From Dendronephthya gigantea (lineage: Eukaryota; Cnidaria; Anthozoa; Malacalcyonacea; Nephtheidae): 64,000 nt of DNA. The notes beneath the pieces are model-generated. The model did not search any database and was not told where the DNA came from. It saw only the letters and a list, made by a program, of their open reading frames with translations. Below, in pieces: positions 9,889-23,390 of the stretch. Numbering within the stretch: the first letter of the stretch is position 1; each line of letters begins with the position of its first letter. The translations under genes were made by a program, and so were the position numbers. The DNA is taken from assembly GCF_004324835.1 (NCBI RefSeq), contig NW_021163092.1, positions 1-64,000 of the forward strand. Direction: 5' to 3'.

Positions 9889-12840
9889 GCTAAATTACAA
9901 ACAGAAATGGTTAAACGTGATTCACAACTGGCATCTGAACAAAAAGCTCTTGAAATTAGTCTGAAACAATATGGAGAAGATCATCCCAACACAGCTAACA
10001 GTTACAGCAACATTGGAATCACACAAAATAAGATGAAAGATTTCAAGTCAGCATTAGTTTCACATCAAAAAACTCTTCACATCAGATTGAAACTATATGG
10101 AGAAGATCATCCCGACACAGCTAACAGTTACAGAAGCATTGGATACACACAAAATATGATGAAAGATTTCAAGTCAGCATTAGTTTCACATCAAAAAGCT
10201 CTTCACATCAGATTGAAACTATATGGAGAAGATCATCCCGACACAGCTAACAGTTACCACAACATTGGATACGCACAAAATGAGATGAAAAATTTTAAGT
10301 CAGCATTAGTTTCAAATCAAAAAGCTCTTCACATCAGGTTGAAACTATATGGAGAAGATCATCCCGACACAGCCAGCAGTTACCACAACATTGGATATGC
10401 ACAAAATGGGATGAAAGATTTCAAGTCATGACTAGTTTCAAATCAAAAAGCTCTTCACATCAGGTTGAAACTATATGGAGAAGATCATCCCGACACAGCC
10501 AGCAGTTACCACAACATTGGATATGCACAAAATGGGATGAAAGATTTCAAGTCAGCATTAGTTTCACATCAAAAAGCTCATCACATCAGAGTGAAATTAT
10601 ATGGAGAAGATCATCCCGACACAGCTAACAGTTACAGCAACATTGGAATCACACAAAATAAGATGAAAGATTTCAAGTCAGCATTAGTTTCACATCAAAA
10701 AACTCTTCACATCAGATTGAAACTATATGGAGAAGATCATCCCGACACAGCTAACAGTTACAGAAGCATTGGATACACACAAAATATGATGAAAGATTTC
10801 AAGTCAGCATTAGTTTCACATCAAAAAGCTCTTCACATCAGATTGAAACTATATGGAGAAGATCATCCCGACACAGCTAACAGTTACCACAACATTGGAT
10901 ACGCACAAAATGAGATGAAAAATTTTAAGTCAGCATTAGTTTCAAATCAAAAAGCTCTTCACATCAGGTTGAAACTATATGGAGAAGATCATCCCGACAC
11001 AGCCAGCAGTTACCACAACATTGGATATGCACAAAATGGGATGAAAGATTTCAAGTCATGACTAGTTTCAAATCAAAAAGCTCTTCACATCAGGTTGAAA
11101 CTATATGGAGAAGATCATCCCGACACAGCCAGCAGTTACCACAACATTGGATATGCACAAAATGGGATGAAAGATTTCAAGTCAGCATTAGTTTCACATC
11201 AAAAAGCTCATCACATCAGAGTGAAATTATATGGAGAAGATCATCCCGACACAGCTAACAGTTACAGCAACATTGGATACGCACAAAATGAGATGAAAGA
11301 TCTCCAGTCAGGATTAGTTTCGTATCAAAAAGCTCTTCACATCAGATTGAAACTATATGGAGAAGATCATCCCGACACAGCTAACAGTTACCACAACATT
11401 GGATACGCACAAATTGAAATGAAAGATTTCAAGTCAGCATTAGTTTCACACCAAAAAGCTCTTCACATCAGATTAAAACTATATGGAGAAGATCATCCCG
11501 ACACGGCTGACAGTTACCACAATATTAGATACACACAAAATGAGATGAAAGATTTCAAGTTAGCATTAGTTTCACATCAAAAAGCTCTTAACATCAGATT
11601 GAAACTATACGGAGAAGATCATCCCGACACAGCTGACAGTTACCACAACATTGGATACGCAAAAAATGAGATGAAAGATTTCAAGTCAGGATTAGTTTCA
11701 AATCAAAAAGCTCTTCACATCAGATTGAAATTATATGGAGAAGATCATCCCGACACAGCTGACAGTTACAGAAGCATTGGATACACACAAAATAAGATGA
11801 AAGATTTCAAGTCAGCAGTAGTTTCACATCAAAAAGCTCTTCACATCAGATTGAAACTATATGGAGAAGATCATCCCGACACAGCTAACAGTTACCACAA
11901 CATTGGATACGCACAAAATGAGATGAAAGATTTTAAGTCAGGATTAGTTTCAAATCAAAAAGCTCTTCACATCAGGTTGAAACTATATGGAGAAGATCAT
12001 CCCGACACAACCAGCAGTTACCACAACATTGGATATGCACAAAATGGGATGAAAGATTTCAAGTCAGCATTAGTTTCACATCAAAAAGCTCATCACATCA
12101 GATTGAAATTATATGGAGAAGATTATCCCGACACAGCTAACAGTTACAGCAGCATTGGATACGTACAAATTGAGATAAAAGATCTCAAGTCAGGATTAGT
12201 TTCGTATCAAAAAGGTCTTCACATCAGATTGAAACTATATGGAGAAGATCATCCCGACACAGCTAACAGTTACCACAACATTGGATACGCACAAATTGAG
12301 ATGAAAGATTTCAAGTCAGCATTAGTTTCACATCAAAAAGCTCTTCACATCAGATTGAAACTATATGGAGAAGATCATCCCGACACAGCTGACAGTTACC
12401 ACAATATTGGATACATACAAAATGAGATGAAAGATTTCAAGTCAGCATTAGTTTCACATCAAAAAGCTCTTAACATCAGATTGAAACTATATGGAGAAGA
12501 TCATCCCAACACAGCTGACAGTTACCACAACATTGGATACGCAAAATATGAGATGAAAGATTTCAAGGCAGCATTAGTTTCAGATCAAAAAGCTTTCGAA
12601 ATCAGATTAAAACTATTTGGAGAAGATCAACCCGACACAGACAGCAGTTATTCCGGCATCCGCTTTACATAACATGCGATGAAAAATTACAAGTCAGCCT
12701 TAAATTCGAAACAAAAAGCTCTCGAAGTCAGATAAAAAATATATGGAGAAAATCATCATGACACCGGGATGTATCGAGACGTATAGAGACGTATCGTGCG
12801 ATTGGTGTCATACAACGTTCAATGAGGAACCTTCAGTTTA
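9889..12840 (+). pseudogene. TRADD-N/TPR gene copy A, TPR exon (interrupted, 3' end lost)
   Basis: The exon starts AKLQTEMVKRDSQLAS in phase 0 after TTCTTAG and continues as about 22 TPR units of 42 residues. The core of each unit is KALHIRLKLYGEDHPDTANS followed by YHNIGYAQNEMKDFKSALVS, as in the TPR_12 arrays of kinesin-light-chain-like and nephrocystin-3-like proteins. A TGA at 10429-10431 ends the first frame after about four repeats. The same TGA recurs at 11059-11061 because a 630-bp block is tandemly duplicated. A TAA at 12670-12672 ends the last frame, where copy C has CAA. Similarity to the other copies stops near 12833, before the C-terminal tail. This is either a pseudogene or a receptor shortened to about four repeats. 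Confidence 0.75.
9994..11274 (+). repeat. 630-bp tandem duplication inside the copy A TPR exon
   Basis: The sequence from about 9994 to 10644 is repeated essentially without change from about 10624 to 11274, an offset of 630 bp or exactly five TPR units. The copies part at the triplet after ATTGGA (ATC in the first, TAC in the second). Near-identity, including a shared stop codon, points to a very recent event. Confidence 0.85.
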
Positions 12841-15800
12841 GTAGTTTAGTAAAGGTATTTTAATTTACCTCTATGTAATTTTTTGTGTTCTTTGCTGTGA
12901 AGTTCCAAAGTTTTTTTTTACTCTGTCTCCCAAGGTACGTGTTGCCTTTGAAATTAAGTTGGCAACCTTATCAATTTAAAATACAGTAATTAGTAGAGAC
13001 AGTAAAAGCTGACCGCGCATGTAAACAATGTTGTCGAAGGCTGAGTGCAGACAGATTTCTGGGCTACGTATGCTAATACAGCGTTATTCGTGCTTAATAA
13101 CTGTATATTTTGTTTATCAATTTGGAATTTCTGCTCAATTTAATTTGTTATTTGCTGGGGTTTGGCCGTTACTAGTACTATATGGTCACAGTTTATATAC
13201 AGTTATGGAACTCGCGGCGGAACCCTTTGATGTTGCTGTCCCCCTGCCTACGCCATTCCACGCGCCACGCAAATTGCTCTGGCAAGTGTATTTTGACTCT
13301 AAAGTAAGGGAAAGAGGTGTTATGTTAAAATGTTAATATTTTAAAGCTGGCTCTATCGATCTCCATACGCCTAAATTTTAAAAAAAAACGGTAAATGGTT
13401 GTGTTTTTGTAAAAAAATATATGCGTTAGGTTAAAGAGGTAAGAAATACAAGCACGAATGATTTTCTTTATAAATATCAAGCTGATTGCCAAAATCGTCG
13501 CCGATTATAAATTAGACAGTTATTTTTCCATCATGAAAACATCTGAGCTGATCTTAAAACAAGCATGATTGATGTGTTATTTCTAAAATTCAAACACACG
13601 AAAAAAATTCTTTGAAAATAACTTATTTTGCCATAAAACTGGCAAAAACTACATGTTTTTTATTCGAATCTTGAATTTGAATTCAAAGGATTTACAATAA
13701 ACAAATGCAACTTTTACCTATATATACAATACTTTTTACATGAGTATAAATCCAACTTCACACACAATGGTAAATGCTAACAAATATTAATTTCATTTCA
13801 TACATGATTGTAATATTCATGAAGGACATGCAAATCAATTTCTTTCTAATCTATGCAATACTGTGTGGCTTTTATGAGAAGATTGAAAGCTATTTTCCAA
13901 TTTTTGGATGTGAATATAATGAAAAATACAAATATTTTTTGCTCTGAAACTATAATATGGTGATGAATCATTGTGTCCTAACCTTTCCTTAATCCCTTTT
14001 ACATGCATGTAGTTTTAATGTTGTAGAATGTGCATTGCATGGATAGATTCAAGAACAAGGCTTTTTGTTGAGATTAATTACATGAATGAATTTAGACCAA
14101 GCCTAAATAATTTGAGCAGTTAATGCATAAGAATGGTAATATAAAAGCTTACCTATATATGAATAACATAAATTTCTTATACTAATATGCAAGCTATAAT
14201 TCTAGAACCATTGCTGGTAGATAATTCAGTTCTAGAATTTCCATTGGTACCAGCCTAAAGAGGGCCCGAAGAGTCCAAAGTGAAATAATAATACACATAG
14301 GAGACATAATAGGGTTCACAAATATCAGTAAACTGCGTATGCGTTGTAAAACGTTTTTTAATAGCCATCTAACTTGCTATCTTGAAGAGTAGAACTCAAT
14401 GTCTTGATATGTCGTCTGCTCAAAAGTTAACTGACTTTGAGAAGATTGTTTCGCCATCTAGAAAAAAATACGACTGCATGTTGGCGAAATGTAGTCATAT
14501 AGACTTACATTTATTAGATGAAAAAAACTAAACTTTGAATTTTTACCTGGCAGTTCTAGAAGCTTCGTGTGAAAATCGCACTCCTCGTAGTTGTATTTCC
14601 CGTTTTTTCCCGTTTTAATTTGTATCATCGCAGTAATTTTTAGTCCAAAAGGAGCAATGTCGAATAGATAAATAAAATTTGTCAAAAAAACCAAGAGCGA
14701 AAGACCCTTGCGTTTAAAAGTGCATTTTTTCTGCTAAAAAATCGATTTTCCTTATAAAAAAGTGCAAAAACACTTGCTAGAGCCTAGCGCATGCGCATTA
14801 AAAACAAGGGGACGAGATTCGCCGCGAGTTCCACCTCTGTGTGGTACTCTGTGTTATGGTAGTATACTGTGCTCGTTTTTCCGTTAACCGCGTGCAACGT
14901 GATTCGACTTTCATTTGTTGATTACGAGTCGGATGTCGGCGCTAATTAGTGAACATGCACAATTCAACGAGAACGAACGAGTAGCCTCATTAACTGAGCG
15001 AACCAGTCTACACTCGTTTAAACTCGCGTGGCCGGAATGGACCTTCGACAAGCACTTTGATGAAATGTGCATTTTAATCCGCTCCAAGCCGATTACGTAC
15101 CATAAATAATTCATTGACAACGAACAAATAAAACTTTAAACCTGGACGACTGGTTTACGGAAATGTTGAACAATTAGCGTGTCAATTACTCTTATTATAT
15201 CAATTGCTGTATATTTTAAGCAATGCACTTTTGAGAGTTGTGTATAGCTCTTTGCTATGTAATTAAATGCTTTGTCAAAATATTCTGCAAACAGCTTTGA
15301 CTTTGCTACGGACAATGCCTCCTCGTCAAATTGTAAGGTTAGGAAAGCAAGAAAGGAGTATAATTTTAAGGCACTGTCGACATTAGGACGGAAACACGAG
15401 TCACGACGACCACAGCTATCAATGCAATGCTTTATTGAAAGGAAATGAATCATTAACCTGTGGGAGTTTAAGACGTGATCTACGTTTCATTTACAACAAC
15501 AGAACGTCATTTATTACGTCCCATGTAGAACGTCTGCATTTCAGGACCCAATGAGCGCAACCTCGAATTAGGCTCTATAGAATTGTCCCTAAACGTAAAC
15601 ACAATGTTTTCAACGTCTTATAAAATAATTACAGTTGATGATATTGGTACAGTTGATAATATACAACAACGTTTTACCATGACATTTACTTAAAGGAGTA
15701 TTCCAACCACGTCGTCGTCGCTTTGCCGTCCTACATGCTTAAGGTCCCTAATATTAACGACAACAACAGCCCCTGAAAATAGATTCCAGTTGTTAGCCAC

Positions 15801-17286
15801 TGCTCAGGTGTAGGCCATCTCGCTATTTCCCTAAAATAATGCCACATTATTAAAAGTAGAATTTCTCTTTGTACTGTTGTTGGGCTCACCATGAAAATAC
15901 CACTAAGAAGGTTAACTTCCCGGTACATCCGTAGCCATACAATCACCAGCAGGATCCGGTATCTCACAGTCTATCAAATGACGATATTCATGTTGTCTTT
16001 GACTGCCTCCATATTTAATGCTGTGCCAACATCACATACAAAAAATACTTAGATCTCTCTAATCTACTACAAAAAATGCTTAGATCTCTCTAATTCGTTA
16101 AAAAGGTCACGACCATGAAATTTGTGGCAAGCGCATTGCACCGGCATCGCAAAAGCGTAGGTTCGATTCCAGCCGGGGGACCTATAGTCGACTCATTTTT
16201 CCAACAGCTGTTCCTGTTTGAATTAGAAGTCTGTATAATTCCACTCGAACTTAAGACGCATTGAACCTCAAGAACTTATTAACACAATTGCATAGTCGTT
16301 CGTTCTCGTTGAATTGTGCATGTTCGCTAGTTAGACTAATTTGAATGGGTAGTTCGTCTTGACGCATCATCCATCTGTTAGTAAATACGGAGTATGGAGA
16401 ACTACGAAAATTTCATCATAAAACGACTCTTCCGCACTCTTTTTACCACATATAACCAATTTCCCAATTTCCGTGGTGCACTTTCTAAACGCACGATTTT
16501 GTTTTGTTTGACATATTCGCCTTCATAGTTTGTCGTGTGTTTATATTCAGACGAATGATCTGTCAGAGTCTCAGACGGATCATTCGTCCGGACGGGTAAA
16601 GAGGTATTGAAATTAGTCTTTATGACACCAAGCAAGCACATGCCATTGTTATGGTGGTTACACGACTGCCAAGATCATGTTATCCGCTCATTTTAATACA
16701 TCAAATTCATCTCACGCTTCGTTTAATCTCGGGTAACCTGGCTCATGTAAACAGCCCTTAGACACATTTGTCTATTATAGGGTGTAAAAGAAAAGCGCTC
16801 CCGAATAATTCCATCGGGCCTACGAACTTTTGTTATTGAAAGGAAACGAAGATATATGAATATTAAGTGGTTGCAGTTTTTTTAACAGCCTGTGGTATAA
16901 ACACGGATAAGCCATTATTGGACTTTCTCAACTTTTCGCTCTATTGAACAGTACTTTTTCGATAGCTTTCAATAGAATTCCTATTGTTTTCACTAATATT
17001 TTATGCTTGCCGTACATTTAATGAGCTACAGCGGAGCAAACATCTAAATGCCGACATTTGGGTGTCTCAAAGGAATGTATATATTCTTGTTGACATGATA
17101 TTTTTTCACTAATTTTCTGCTTCGCTGTTAATTTGAGCTTTAGTAGAGCTATAACAATAAAATTTTTATTTTTCAAAAAAATATTGCATGAGCCAATCAT
17201 TTCAGTCAAGTTAATGCATGCATAATAAGATTATTTTTATGGTAAATTTAGATTAAACTCCGATCAACGATGATATATACATATAT
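12841..17286. other. Intergenic region between copies A and B, 5' part
   Basis: No convincing gene. Open frames such as 13028-13336 (102 codons) and 15136-15453 on the minus strand have no recognisable domain. A 39-bp inverted repeat occurs at 14941-14979 and 16298-16336. From about 16980 the sequence is similar to the flank upstream of copy D (from about 57880), so this part belongs to the duplicated unit. Confidence 0.45.
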
Positions 17287-17498
17287 CAGGGTGTCTCAAA
17301 AAAAACGCAACCACTTAAATATGCAGAACATTAATACAGCTCTAAGGCGCAATAGATAAGCACCTCTGGGAATTGAAAATGGCTCTTAATCCTTCATTTA
17401 CAATGCTAAAAGACATTTTAGCTGAACTATGGTGCAAACCCGAACAATAATAATATTCTTGCATATTTAAGTGGTTGCGTTTTTTTTGAGACACCCTG
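17287..17498. mobile_element. Tc1/mariner-type MITE
   Basis: A 212-bp element with inverted ends of about 40 bp. The left end reads CAGGGTGTCTCAAAAAAAAC and continues GCAACCACTTAAATATGCA; the right end is its complement, followed by TA. There is no coding capacity. CAGGGTGT ends in a TA-rich target are typical of mariner-like MITEs. Confidence 0.75.
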
Positions 17499-19511
17499 TA
17501 TATAAGGTGAAACGGGTGGTATATATATATACATACGGTATTTCGTCCTTGACTCCTTGCCAGACTTTATCTTAGGCTAGTCTTACTTCAACGATAGGCT
17601 TACTTCAACGATAATTACTGCTCTAGTTGATATACCATAATATTTGTCTAAATGCAGCACTGTTTCTAGTGGAATTTTATAGTATTGATATGCTCATTAG
17701 CACACATACACTATCACATGTGTTATAAAAGTTGGTAAATTCAAAATAAAATCATACGCCTTACGCAAAGTACTAACCTTGTTTGTCGTTTTAAGTCGCA
17801 ATTCCAAACGCGTTTATAACAGATCGATTCAGCAGCTTTTTTGCGGTCATTGGAAGCTATTTCAACATACAATCATTCCGTGGCCGTCAACCTAGAGCGA
17901 TATAAGTTACAATTTGCAACTTATAACGGCCATTACGGCATTACTCAAACTACTGTCCACAAAACTGGAAATTTACCTGTATTTCTTAAACTTCATGCCT
18001 TTGGTCATGATATTTTGAAAGCCTGAGATACGGGGAATTTTGACCCCTCGCTTCTTCCAGTAATACATGTGGTCATCCCTGGTCCCCAACGCAGACAGCA
18101 AAGCGCTAGAGGAGGCCTGGGCGCTATTTAGTCGCCATGTCAATTTGGCGGATGTAACAGAATATTGATACTTGGGTGCATTCAACAATCACCGATTTAA
18201 ATATAAAAAATAAACAGAAAGGTTTATCCTGTCTATTTCACAACAATAAAAAAAACATGTTCAGGAGAATTAAGAAAATATGGAAACTAGGCTCAAGCCT
18301 GATTCATACTTGTCGTAAAAATCAGGGATCTTTTCTAATATCTTCTGACAGACAAAGCATATTAGACCTCAATGATGGCAGACAATTACTCCTCGATTCT
18401 CAGGACTCGAGTGAATCAGGCCTCAATGTATGAGAATCATAAATGTGCTGAAATAGCGCGAGTTTTTCTGCGTCATTTTGAGTTTTCCCAAAGTGTTTTT
18501 ATAACTGTATACTAAGAAACACAGGAAAAAATGTTTCCTATTTCTTTTATAAGATAACGCAATAAAAATATTTTGTACAAATATTATATATAATTCAATT
18601 CAATTACAAATTCTCATTACATTACTTCGCTTGTCAATTTCGGCGGAAAAAGTCCCGTGTTTCTATACAGTTACAGAAACATGCTTCTTGACCAATCAGC
18701 ACACGCGTACCATATATATGTTATATTACAAAATGCTCTGTATAATGAAATGAGCTCGCGTTTGCGTCGTTAATCTTAAACTTAAGCCTGCCGTTTTCAA
18801 CGTCAGCATAATTCGTAGCACTATAATTGAGCTATAATTTTAGAGCTTTCTCGGAGAGCGCGTACTTATTTATAATGAACAAACTTGTAAATAGGTTAAT
18901 TTCTTGTGCGATCCCATACTGTATAAAATTATATAATATGGAAAACATCAAACAATAATCTAAATAGCACATTTGGGTGCCTCAAAGGAATGTATGGATG
19001 CTTGCTGACATGACATTTGTATATAATTATATCTTCATGTGTGTTAGAAACAATGTTGCAAATGACGAGGGAATGAAACCACTACTTTGTTGTGTAATGT
19101 GTTGAGAATCTTGAACAATATATTCTACACTTATTTCTAACACTTATTTCTTCTGCACTTATTTCTTATCTTCTGCACTTATTTCTAACTTTCAGTTCAT
19201 GTATTCATTGGTATGATATTTTGTCTCATCTATATAATTATAAGACAAATAAAGTGCATGCATCATTAGAAATGCAAATAATTACTGAGAAAGCACAATT
19301 ATTCTCGCAACTTCCAAGCACAGCGACGTCGTAATTGTGACTAGAAAGTGTATCAGGCACGGATTTGTTCAAAGTTTATTGTGCATTTTATCCCGTGAAG
19401 GTAAGGTAATTCTTTATTCATTCGCTGATTCTAGTTAATGCGTAAAAACGATTTTCAACTCGCAACAATTCCAAATGCATAAACCCAGATATGTCAGTGT
19501 ATCGAAGATAC
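17499..19511. other. Intergenic part of the duplicated unit
   Basis: No gene seen. Blocks here recur between B and C and between C and D, for example the stretch beginning AAGTACTAACCTTGTTTGTC (about 17770, 39465 and 59147) and GCATTTGGGTGCCTCAAAG (about 18967 and 40228). Confidence 0.5.
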
Positions 19512-19690
19512 AAAGCCCCGTTTATATACTTGAAATCTTTGCAGCGATTTTATGTGCCATTTTCTTCTTTTGATAGATGTGAACGAGTGAATTAGTTACG
19601 GATGTTGAAATCGGAGCTCGTACATATCTATCAAAAGAAGGTAATCGCACATAAAATCGGAGCAAAAATCGCAAGTGTAAACGAGCCTTA
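19512..19690. mobile_element. MITE-like foldback element
   Basis: About 180 bp with inverted ends: AAGCCCCGTTTATACTT-like on the left and AAGTGTAAACGAGCCTT on the right. An inner inverted pair is built on TATGTGCCATTTTCTTCTTT and its approximate complement. It has no coding capacity. The exact ends are uncertain. Confidence 0.55.
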
Positions 19691-21745
19691 AAGCAGTTGC
19701 TTTTCTCGCTGGATGAACACACGACCGGAAAGGTTCTGAAATTCCTTAGTGCAATTATATAAGGGCTAAGTATCTCACTATATTACATAAACTAAGGATT
19801 GAAATTAACAGTGATATCTTTTTATTATTATTAGAATTGCATACATGCAACAACATGAGAGTTGACGTTACGTTTTGTATACGAATAGTTATGAATATAT
19901 AGTTTAATTATCTGTCAACGGTAGCTACCACGCTTTAGCTAAGAAACCTAGCATGCCTAGAAACTTTGGTGGAATTTCGGGTTTTAAAACTGGTAATATG
20001 GGTCAATTTTTATTCAAATCGGACAAGTTTAGTGGCTCTATAAACGGTCGTTCTGCTTAATAACTGTTGGGTAATACTGAATTTTAACTATGCTGCTTTG
20101 GTGATTAAGAGAACACATGCAGTCTCATATCTTTTGCAAAAAATTATATTGAAAGATTTTTTACGAAAATTAAGATATACCATGCACTCCTAAGAATACT
20201 CATGGACACCATACAAATATGTATCTTTTATAATATCATTAGGAGTACGTTGAATATGATTAGTTTCAAAACATCAATCATACTTCCTGTAAGGCAATTA
20301 TTCTCACACAGTTGCATACTTCAGATGCATCTGAAGTGAAATAGACGGTAAAAGGTAATATTTGGTCGGGCTGGCAAAGTTTTGTATACACAGCTAATGG
20401 ACATTTACTCAAATGTTGTTTCTCGCTCAGTGCAAAAGATCTTTCGCATTATGATCAACTTTTGATCTATGTAAGAAAATGCAACAAAATCACCGAGCTG
20501 AAAAGAGCGTAGTAAGTAGTAGAAATGCAAAGTTTGGTTACGAAATGTTGTAAAATACGCAAAATATAGCGTTGTAAATCTGGCAAATTTTGTATGCTTT
20601 GTACAAAGATTTATTGCCAGTCAATTTATTGCCACGCGAACATCTGTCAATTCTCTGATTGCCTACTCACAAAAAAATTCTCAAATTTGTTCTGTATACA
20701 GCTAAAAAATTGATCCCTCGATTTAACAGCATTGAAAAATGCGGTGCTGATAATAACTACAAAAGATATGGGCAGCACAACATTGTTATATCAATATTGT
20801 CGTTACCTAATCATTTTTAGGCGATGTTATAGTCTCCCCCGCCCATTCCCAATTTTTGGGAATGGATATTGACGCCCTTTGCTTCCAACTATAAAATTAG
20901 TTAATTAATAGACTTTTCTCATGATGACGTCAAACGCGTAAAGCCTTACGGTACACGAAATTTGATTGGCTCGTTAGTTTTATAGAGACAGTCAAAATTC
21001 GTGTGACAATTGTATCCAGTTTTTGACGTCACGAGACTTGACTGTAGTGATAGTTATTGAGTAATTAAAAGCTGTTGATTGGCAGTGAAAAAATATAAGT
21101 TAAGCATTTGTTTGGTATAGAAAGCAACAGGGATGTAAAAGGCATTATAAAGGTTTATAATACAAGTATATGAAACTATGTGATAGACAGTACAAAGATT
21201 ATAAAGTCGATTAAACTTTCTCAGTTAACATTGAAGAGAAATGCCACGTTTCTATTCAGTGGTTTTTCTCTTGTAAATAGCCTCACATTTAAATGCTTTC
21301 ATAGACGACGTCCAATTTTGCGAGAAAATGTGTATCGTCGTTCGTGCATATCGTTCGCTAAATTGATACTGATAGCTTTTTACTGGACGTTCATGTTTTA
21401 ACAATAAAATCAATAAACTTGAGGTCAACATCTTATTAAGAAGGTAGTTTTTTACATTATATCAAATTCCTTTTTATCTAGAGTCATGTAACCCTGCTAT
21501 CACGGAAATCATGACTGTATGAAATATAACACGAGATAAAATAGCTGAAATATAGAATCATAATGTTTGAAATAAGGTGCACATGCAGCATGGCGTTATA
21601 GGGCGTGGTATAATGAAGTTCCGTGGTTCCTTTTGGGTTTGAATTCCGCTACGTAATACACAAACACATTGATAATACAGTGTTGAACTGCGGGACTGGA
21701 AAGGCTCCAAGTTTTGGAAAATCTAAATCTAAAATTGTTTGTATT
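19691..21745. other. Intergenic sequence, nothing recognised beyond unit homology
   Basis: No gene. The block starting GAAACTTTGGTGGAATTTCG near 19960 recurs near 41340 and 59917. Confidence 0.45.
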
Positions 21746-21801
<56 letters not shown>

Positions 21802-21814
21802 TATATTATATATA

Positions 21815-21853
<39 letters not shown>

Positions 21854-22030
21854 CATTTGCAAAAACGTTGGCCGCAGATAGATATATAGATAGATACTCG
21901 AAATCTAATTAGAATTGCATATGTTGTGTAATATGATTGAAATCCCATGCAAATGCAATCATATGCAATTCTAATTAGACTTCGAGTATCTATCTATCTT
22001 TCTATCTGCGGCCAACGTTTTTGCAAATGG

Positions 22031-22098
<68 letters not shown>
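21746..22098. repeat. (TA)n tract with an internal perfect-type hairpin
   Basis: Two (TA)n runs flank a foldback unit at 21851-22033. Its arms begin ACCCATTTGCAAAAACGTTG followed by GCCGCAGATAGA and converge on a short AT-rich loop, with about 75-85 bp per arm. The distal arm sequence also occurs next to (TA)n at about 56885-56912, which suggests a mobile hairpin element whose target is TA repeats. Confidence 0.75.
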
Positions 22099-22100
<2 letters not shown>

Positions 22101-22104
22101 GATA

Positions 22105-23060
22105 TAAGTGATAAGAGAGTTCCCTTCCTTGACGTTATGGTAGAACTAGATAATTGGGTCATTAGTACTGATTTGTATAGTAAACCTACTCATGCACATC
22201 AGTATTTAAATTTTAAATCTTGTCATCCCCCATATGTGAGGAAGGGAATCCCTTATGGACAAGCGTTACGATTGAAACGTATTTGTCGTTCAGATGAGTG
22301 TTTGGAGGAACGATTGGCGGAATTGAAAGGCTTTTTGGCCAAACGGGGGTATAGTAATGAATTTGTTGAAAGTCAGTTTAATAAGGAGGTAGAACAACAA
22401 AATAGTGAACAAAAAAGCAGAAGTATTTTTGTCATAGATTTTCACCCAGCTTTGCGTGAATTGTGTGGTATTTTTAGGGAATTGCAAAATATCGTAGGTT
22501 TGTCTGGGCAGTTTTTGAGCGTTATGCCTGAACAGCCTATGGTATGTTTTCGAAGATCCAAAAGCCTTAGAGATCATCTGGGTAGGGCTAAATTGCAAAA
22601 AGTTGAATGTTCAGTTAAGGGATGGTTAAATGTGGTAGTAAAAAGTGTAAAGTGTGTGATTCTTTTGTGATAGGCGAAGTATTTTATAGTACTGTTCGGC
22701 GGCGTGAGTTCTATATTAACCATCTCTTTGACTGCAATTCAAAGGGAGTGCATGATTTATCTGGCAATTTGCAAAACTTGTAGTAAACAATACGTGGGCA
22801 ACACAGTGACGTCAATTAGGTTAAGGTTTAATAACCATAAGAGTTCGATCAATAGATTTGCTAAAGGACAAAGGGGTATTTGTGGACAGCATTTGTATGA
22901 ACATTTTTTTGAAGCAGGGCATTCAGGGTTTAATGACTTCTTAGTGCAAATTATTGACGTCACTGATGTTAATAAACCCACTGAAAGGGAAAGTTTTTGG
23001 ATTGAGAAATTGAATATTTATATTCCAAGAGGCTTAAATCTAAGGGACGAGTATTAGTTT
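22105..23060 (+). mobile_element. Penelope-like element, 5'-truncated fossil with GIY-YIG end
   Basis: The plus-strand reading 22137-22670 matches the end of a Penelope-like reverse transcriptase (TDLYSKPTHAHQYLNFKSCH, then RKGIPYGQALRLKRICRS). The reading 22704-23057 matches the GIY-YIG endonuclease that follows it in this family (CKTCSKQYVGNTVTSIRLRF, then ERESFWIEKLN). The element begins directly at a (TA)n tract and another (TA)n lies downstream. It is broken, lacks most of the reverse transcriptase, and looks moderately old. Confidence 0.8.
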
Positions 23061-23257
23061 ATGTCAAAGGATGACTAATTGCTGTATAATGCAAATGTTA
23101 GGGCTATGGTATTTAATGAAATGGAGAGGATCTTATATCGTTTCTGACAAAGGGGCTGTGCTTCGAAACGTAATATATTTTTTTTTCTTCTTAAATGATG
23201 TTTTTTTTTTTCAATGATTTGAAGCTTTATATAAATGTATGTTTTGGGAGGCTTATA
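23061..23257 (+). mobile_element. Probable 3' end of the Penelope-like element
   Basis: A/T-rich sequence after the GIY-YIG part. It contains a hairpin with CGTTTC and GAAACG arms (about 23138-23166) around CTGACAAAGGGGCTGTGCTT. This recalls the structured ends of Penelope-like and related elements. Assignment to the element rests on position only. Confidence 0.4.
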
Positions 23258-23258
23258 T

Positions 23259-23310
<52 letters not shown>

Positions 23311-23318
23311 ATTATATA

Positions 23319-23390
<72 letters not shown>
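23258..23390. repeat. (TA)n microsatellite
   Basis: About 130 bp of TA dinucleotide repeat with small interruptions, lying between two Penelope-like remnants of opposite orientation. Confidence 0.9.

Noticed and set aside
10428-10628. Alternative-frame ORFs rich in serine and arginine within the TPR exons
   Set aside because: Shifted readings of the 126-bp repeats, recurring wherever the DNA repeat occurs.
9994-12660. 126-bp periodic repeats considered as a satellite or CRISPR-like array
   Set aside because: The period is exactly 42 codons, the frame is kept and the translation is a TPR consensus, so it is a coding repeat.
13028-13336. 102-codon ORF with hydrophobic stretch
   Set aside because: No recognisable domain, no splice context and no counterpart in the other units.
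16095-16185. tRNA-like sequence with a GGTTCGATTCC B-box
   Set aside because: The T-arm and acceptor stem do not pair properly and no clear A-box cloverleaf can be drawn. At best it is a SINE or tRNA relic.
16776-16895. Possible second copy of the CAGGGTGT MITE
   Set aside because: Only one end (AAGTGGTTGCAGTTTTTTT) is convincing; the other is too degraded to define an element.
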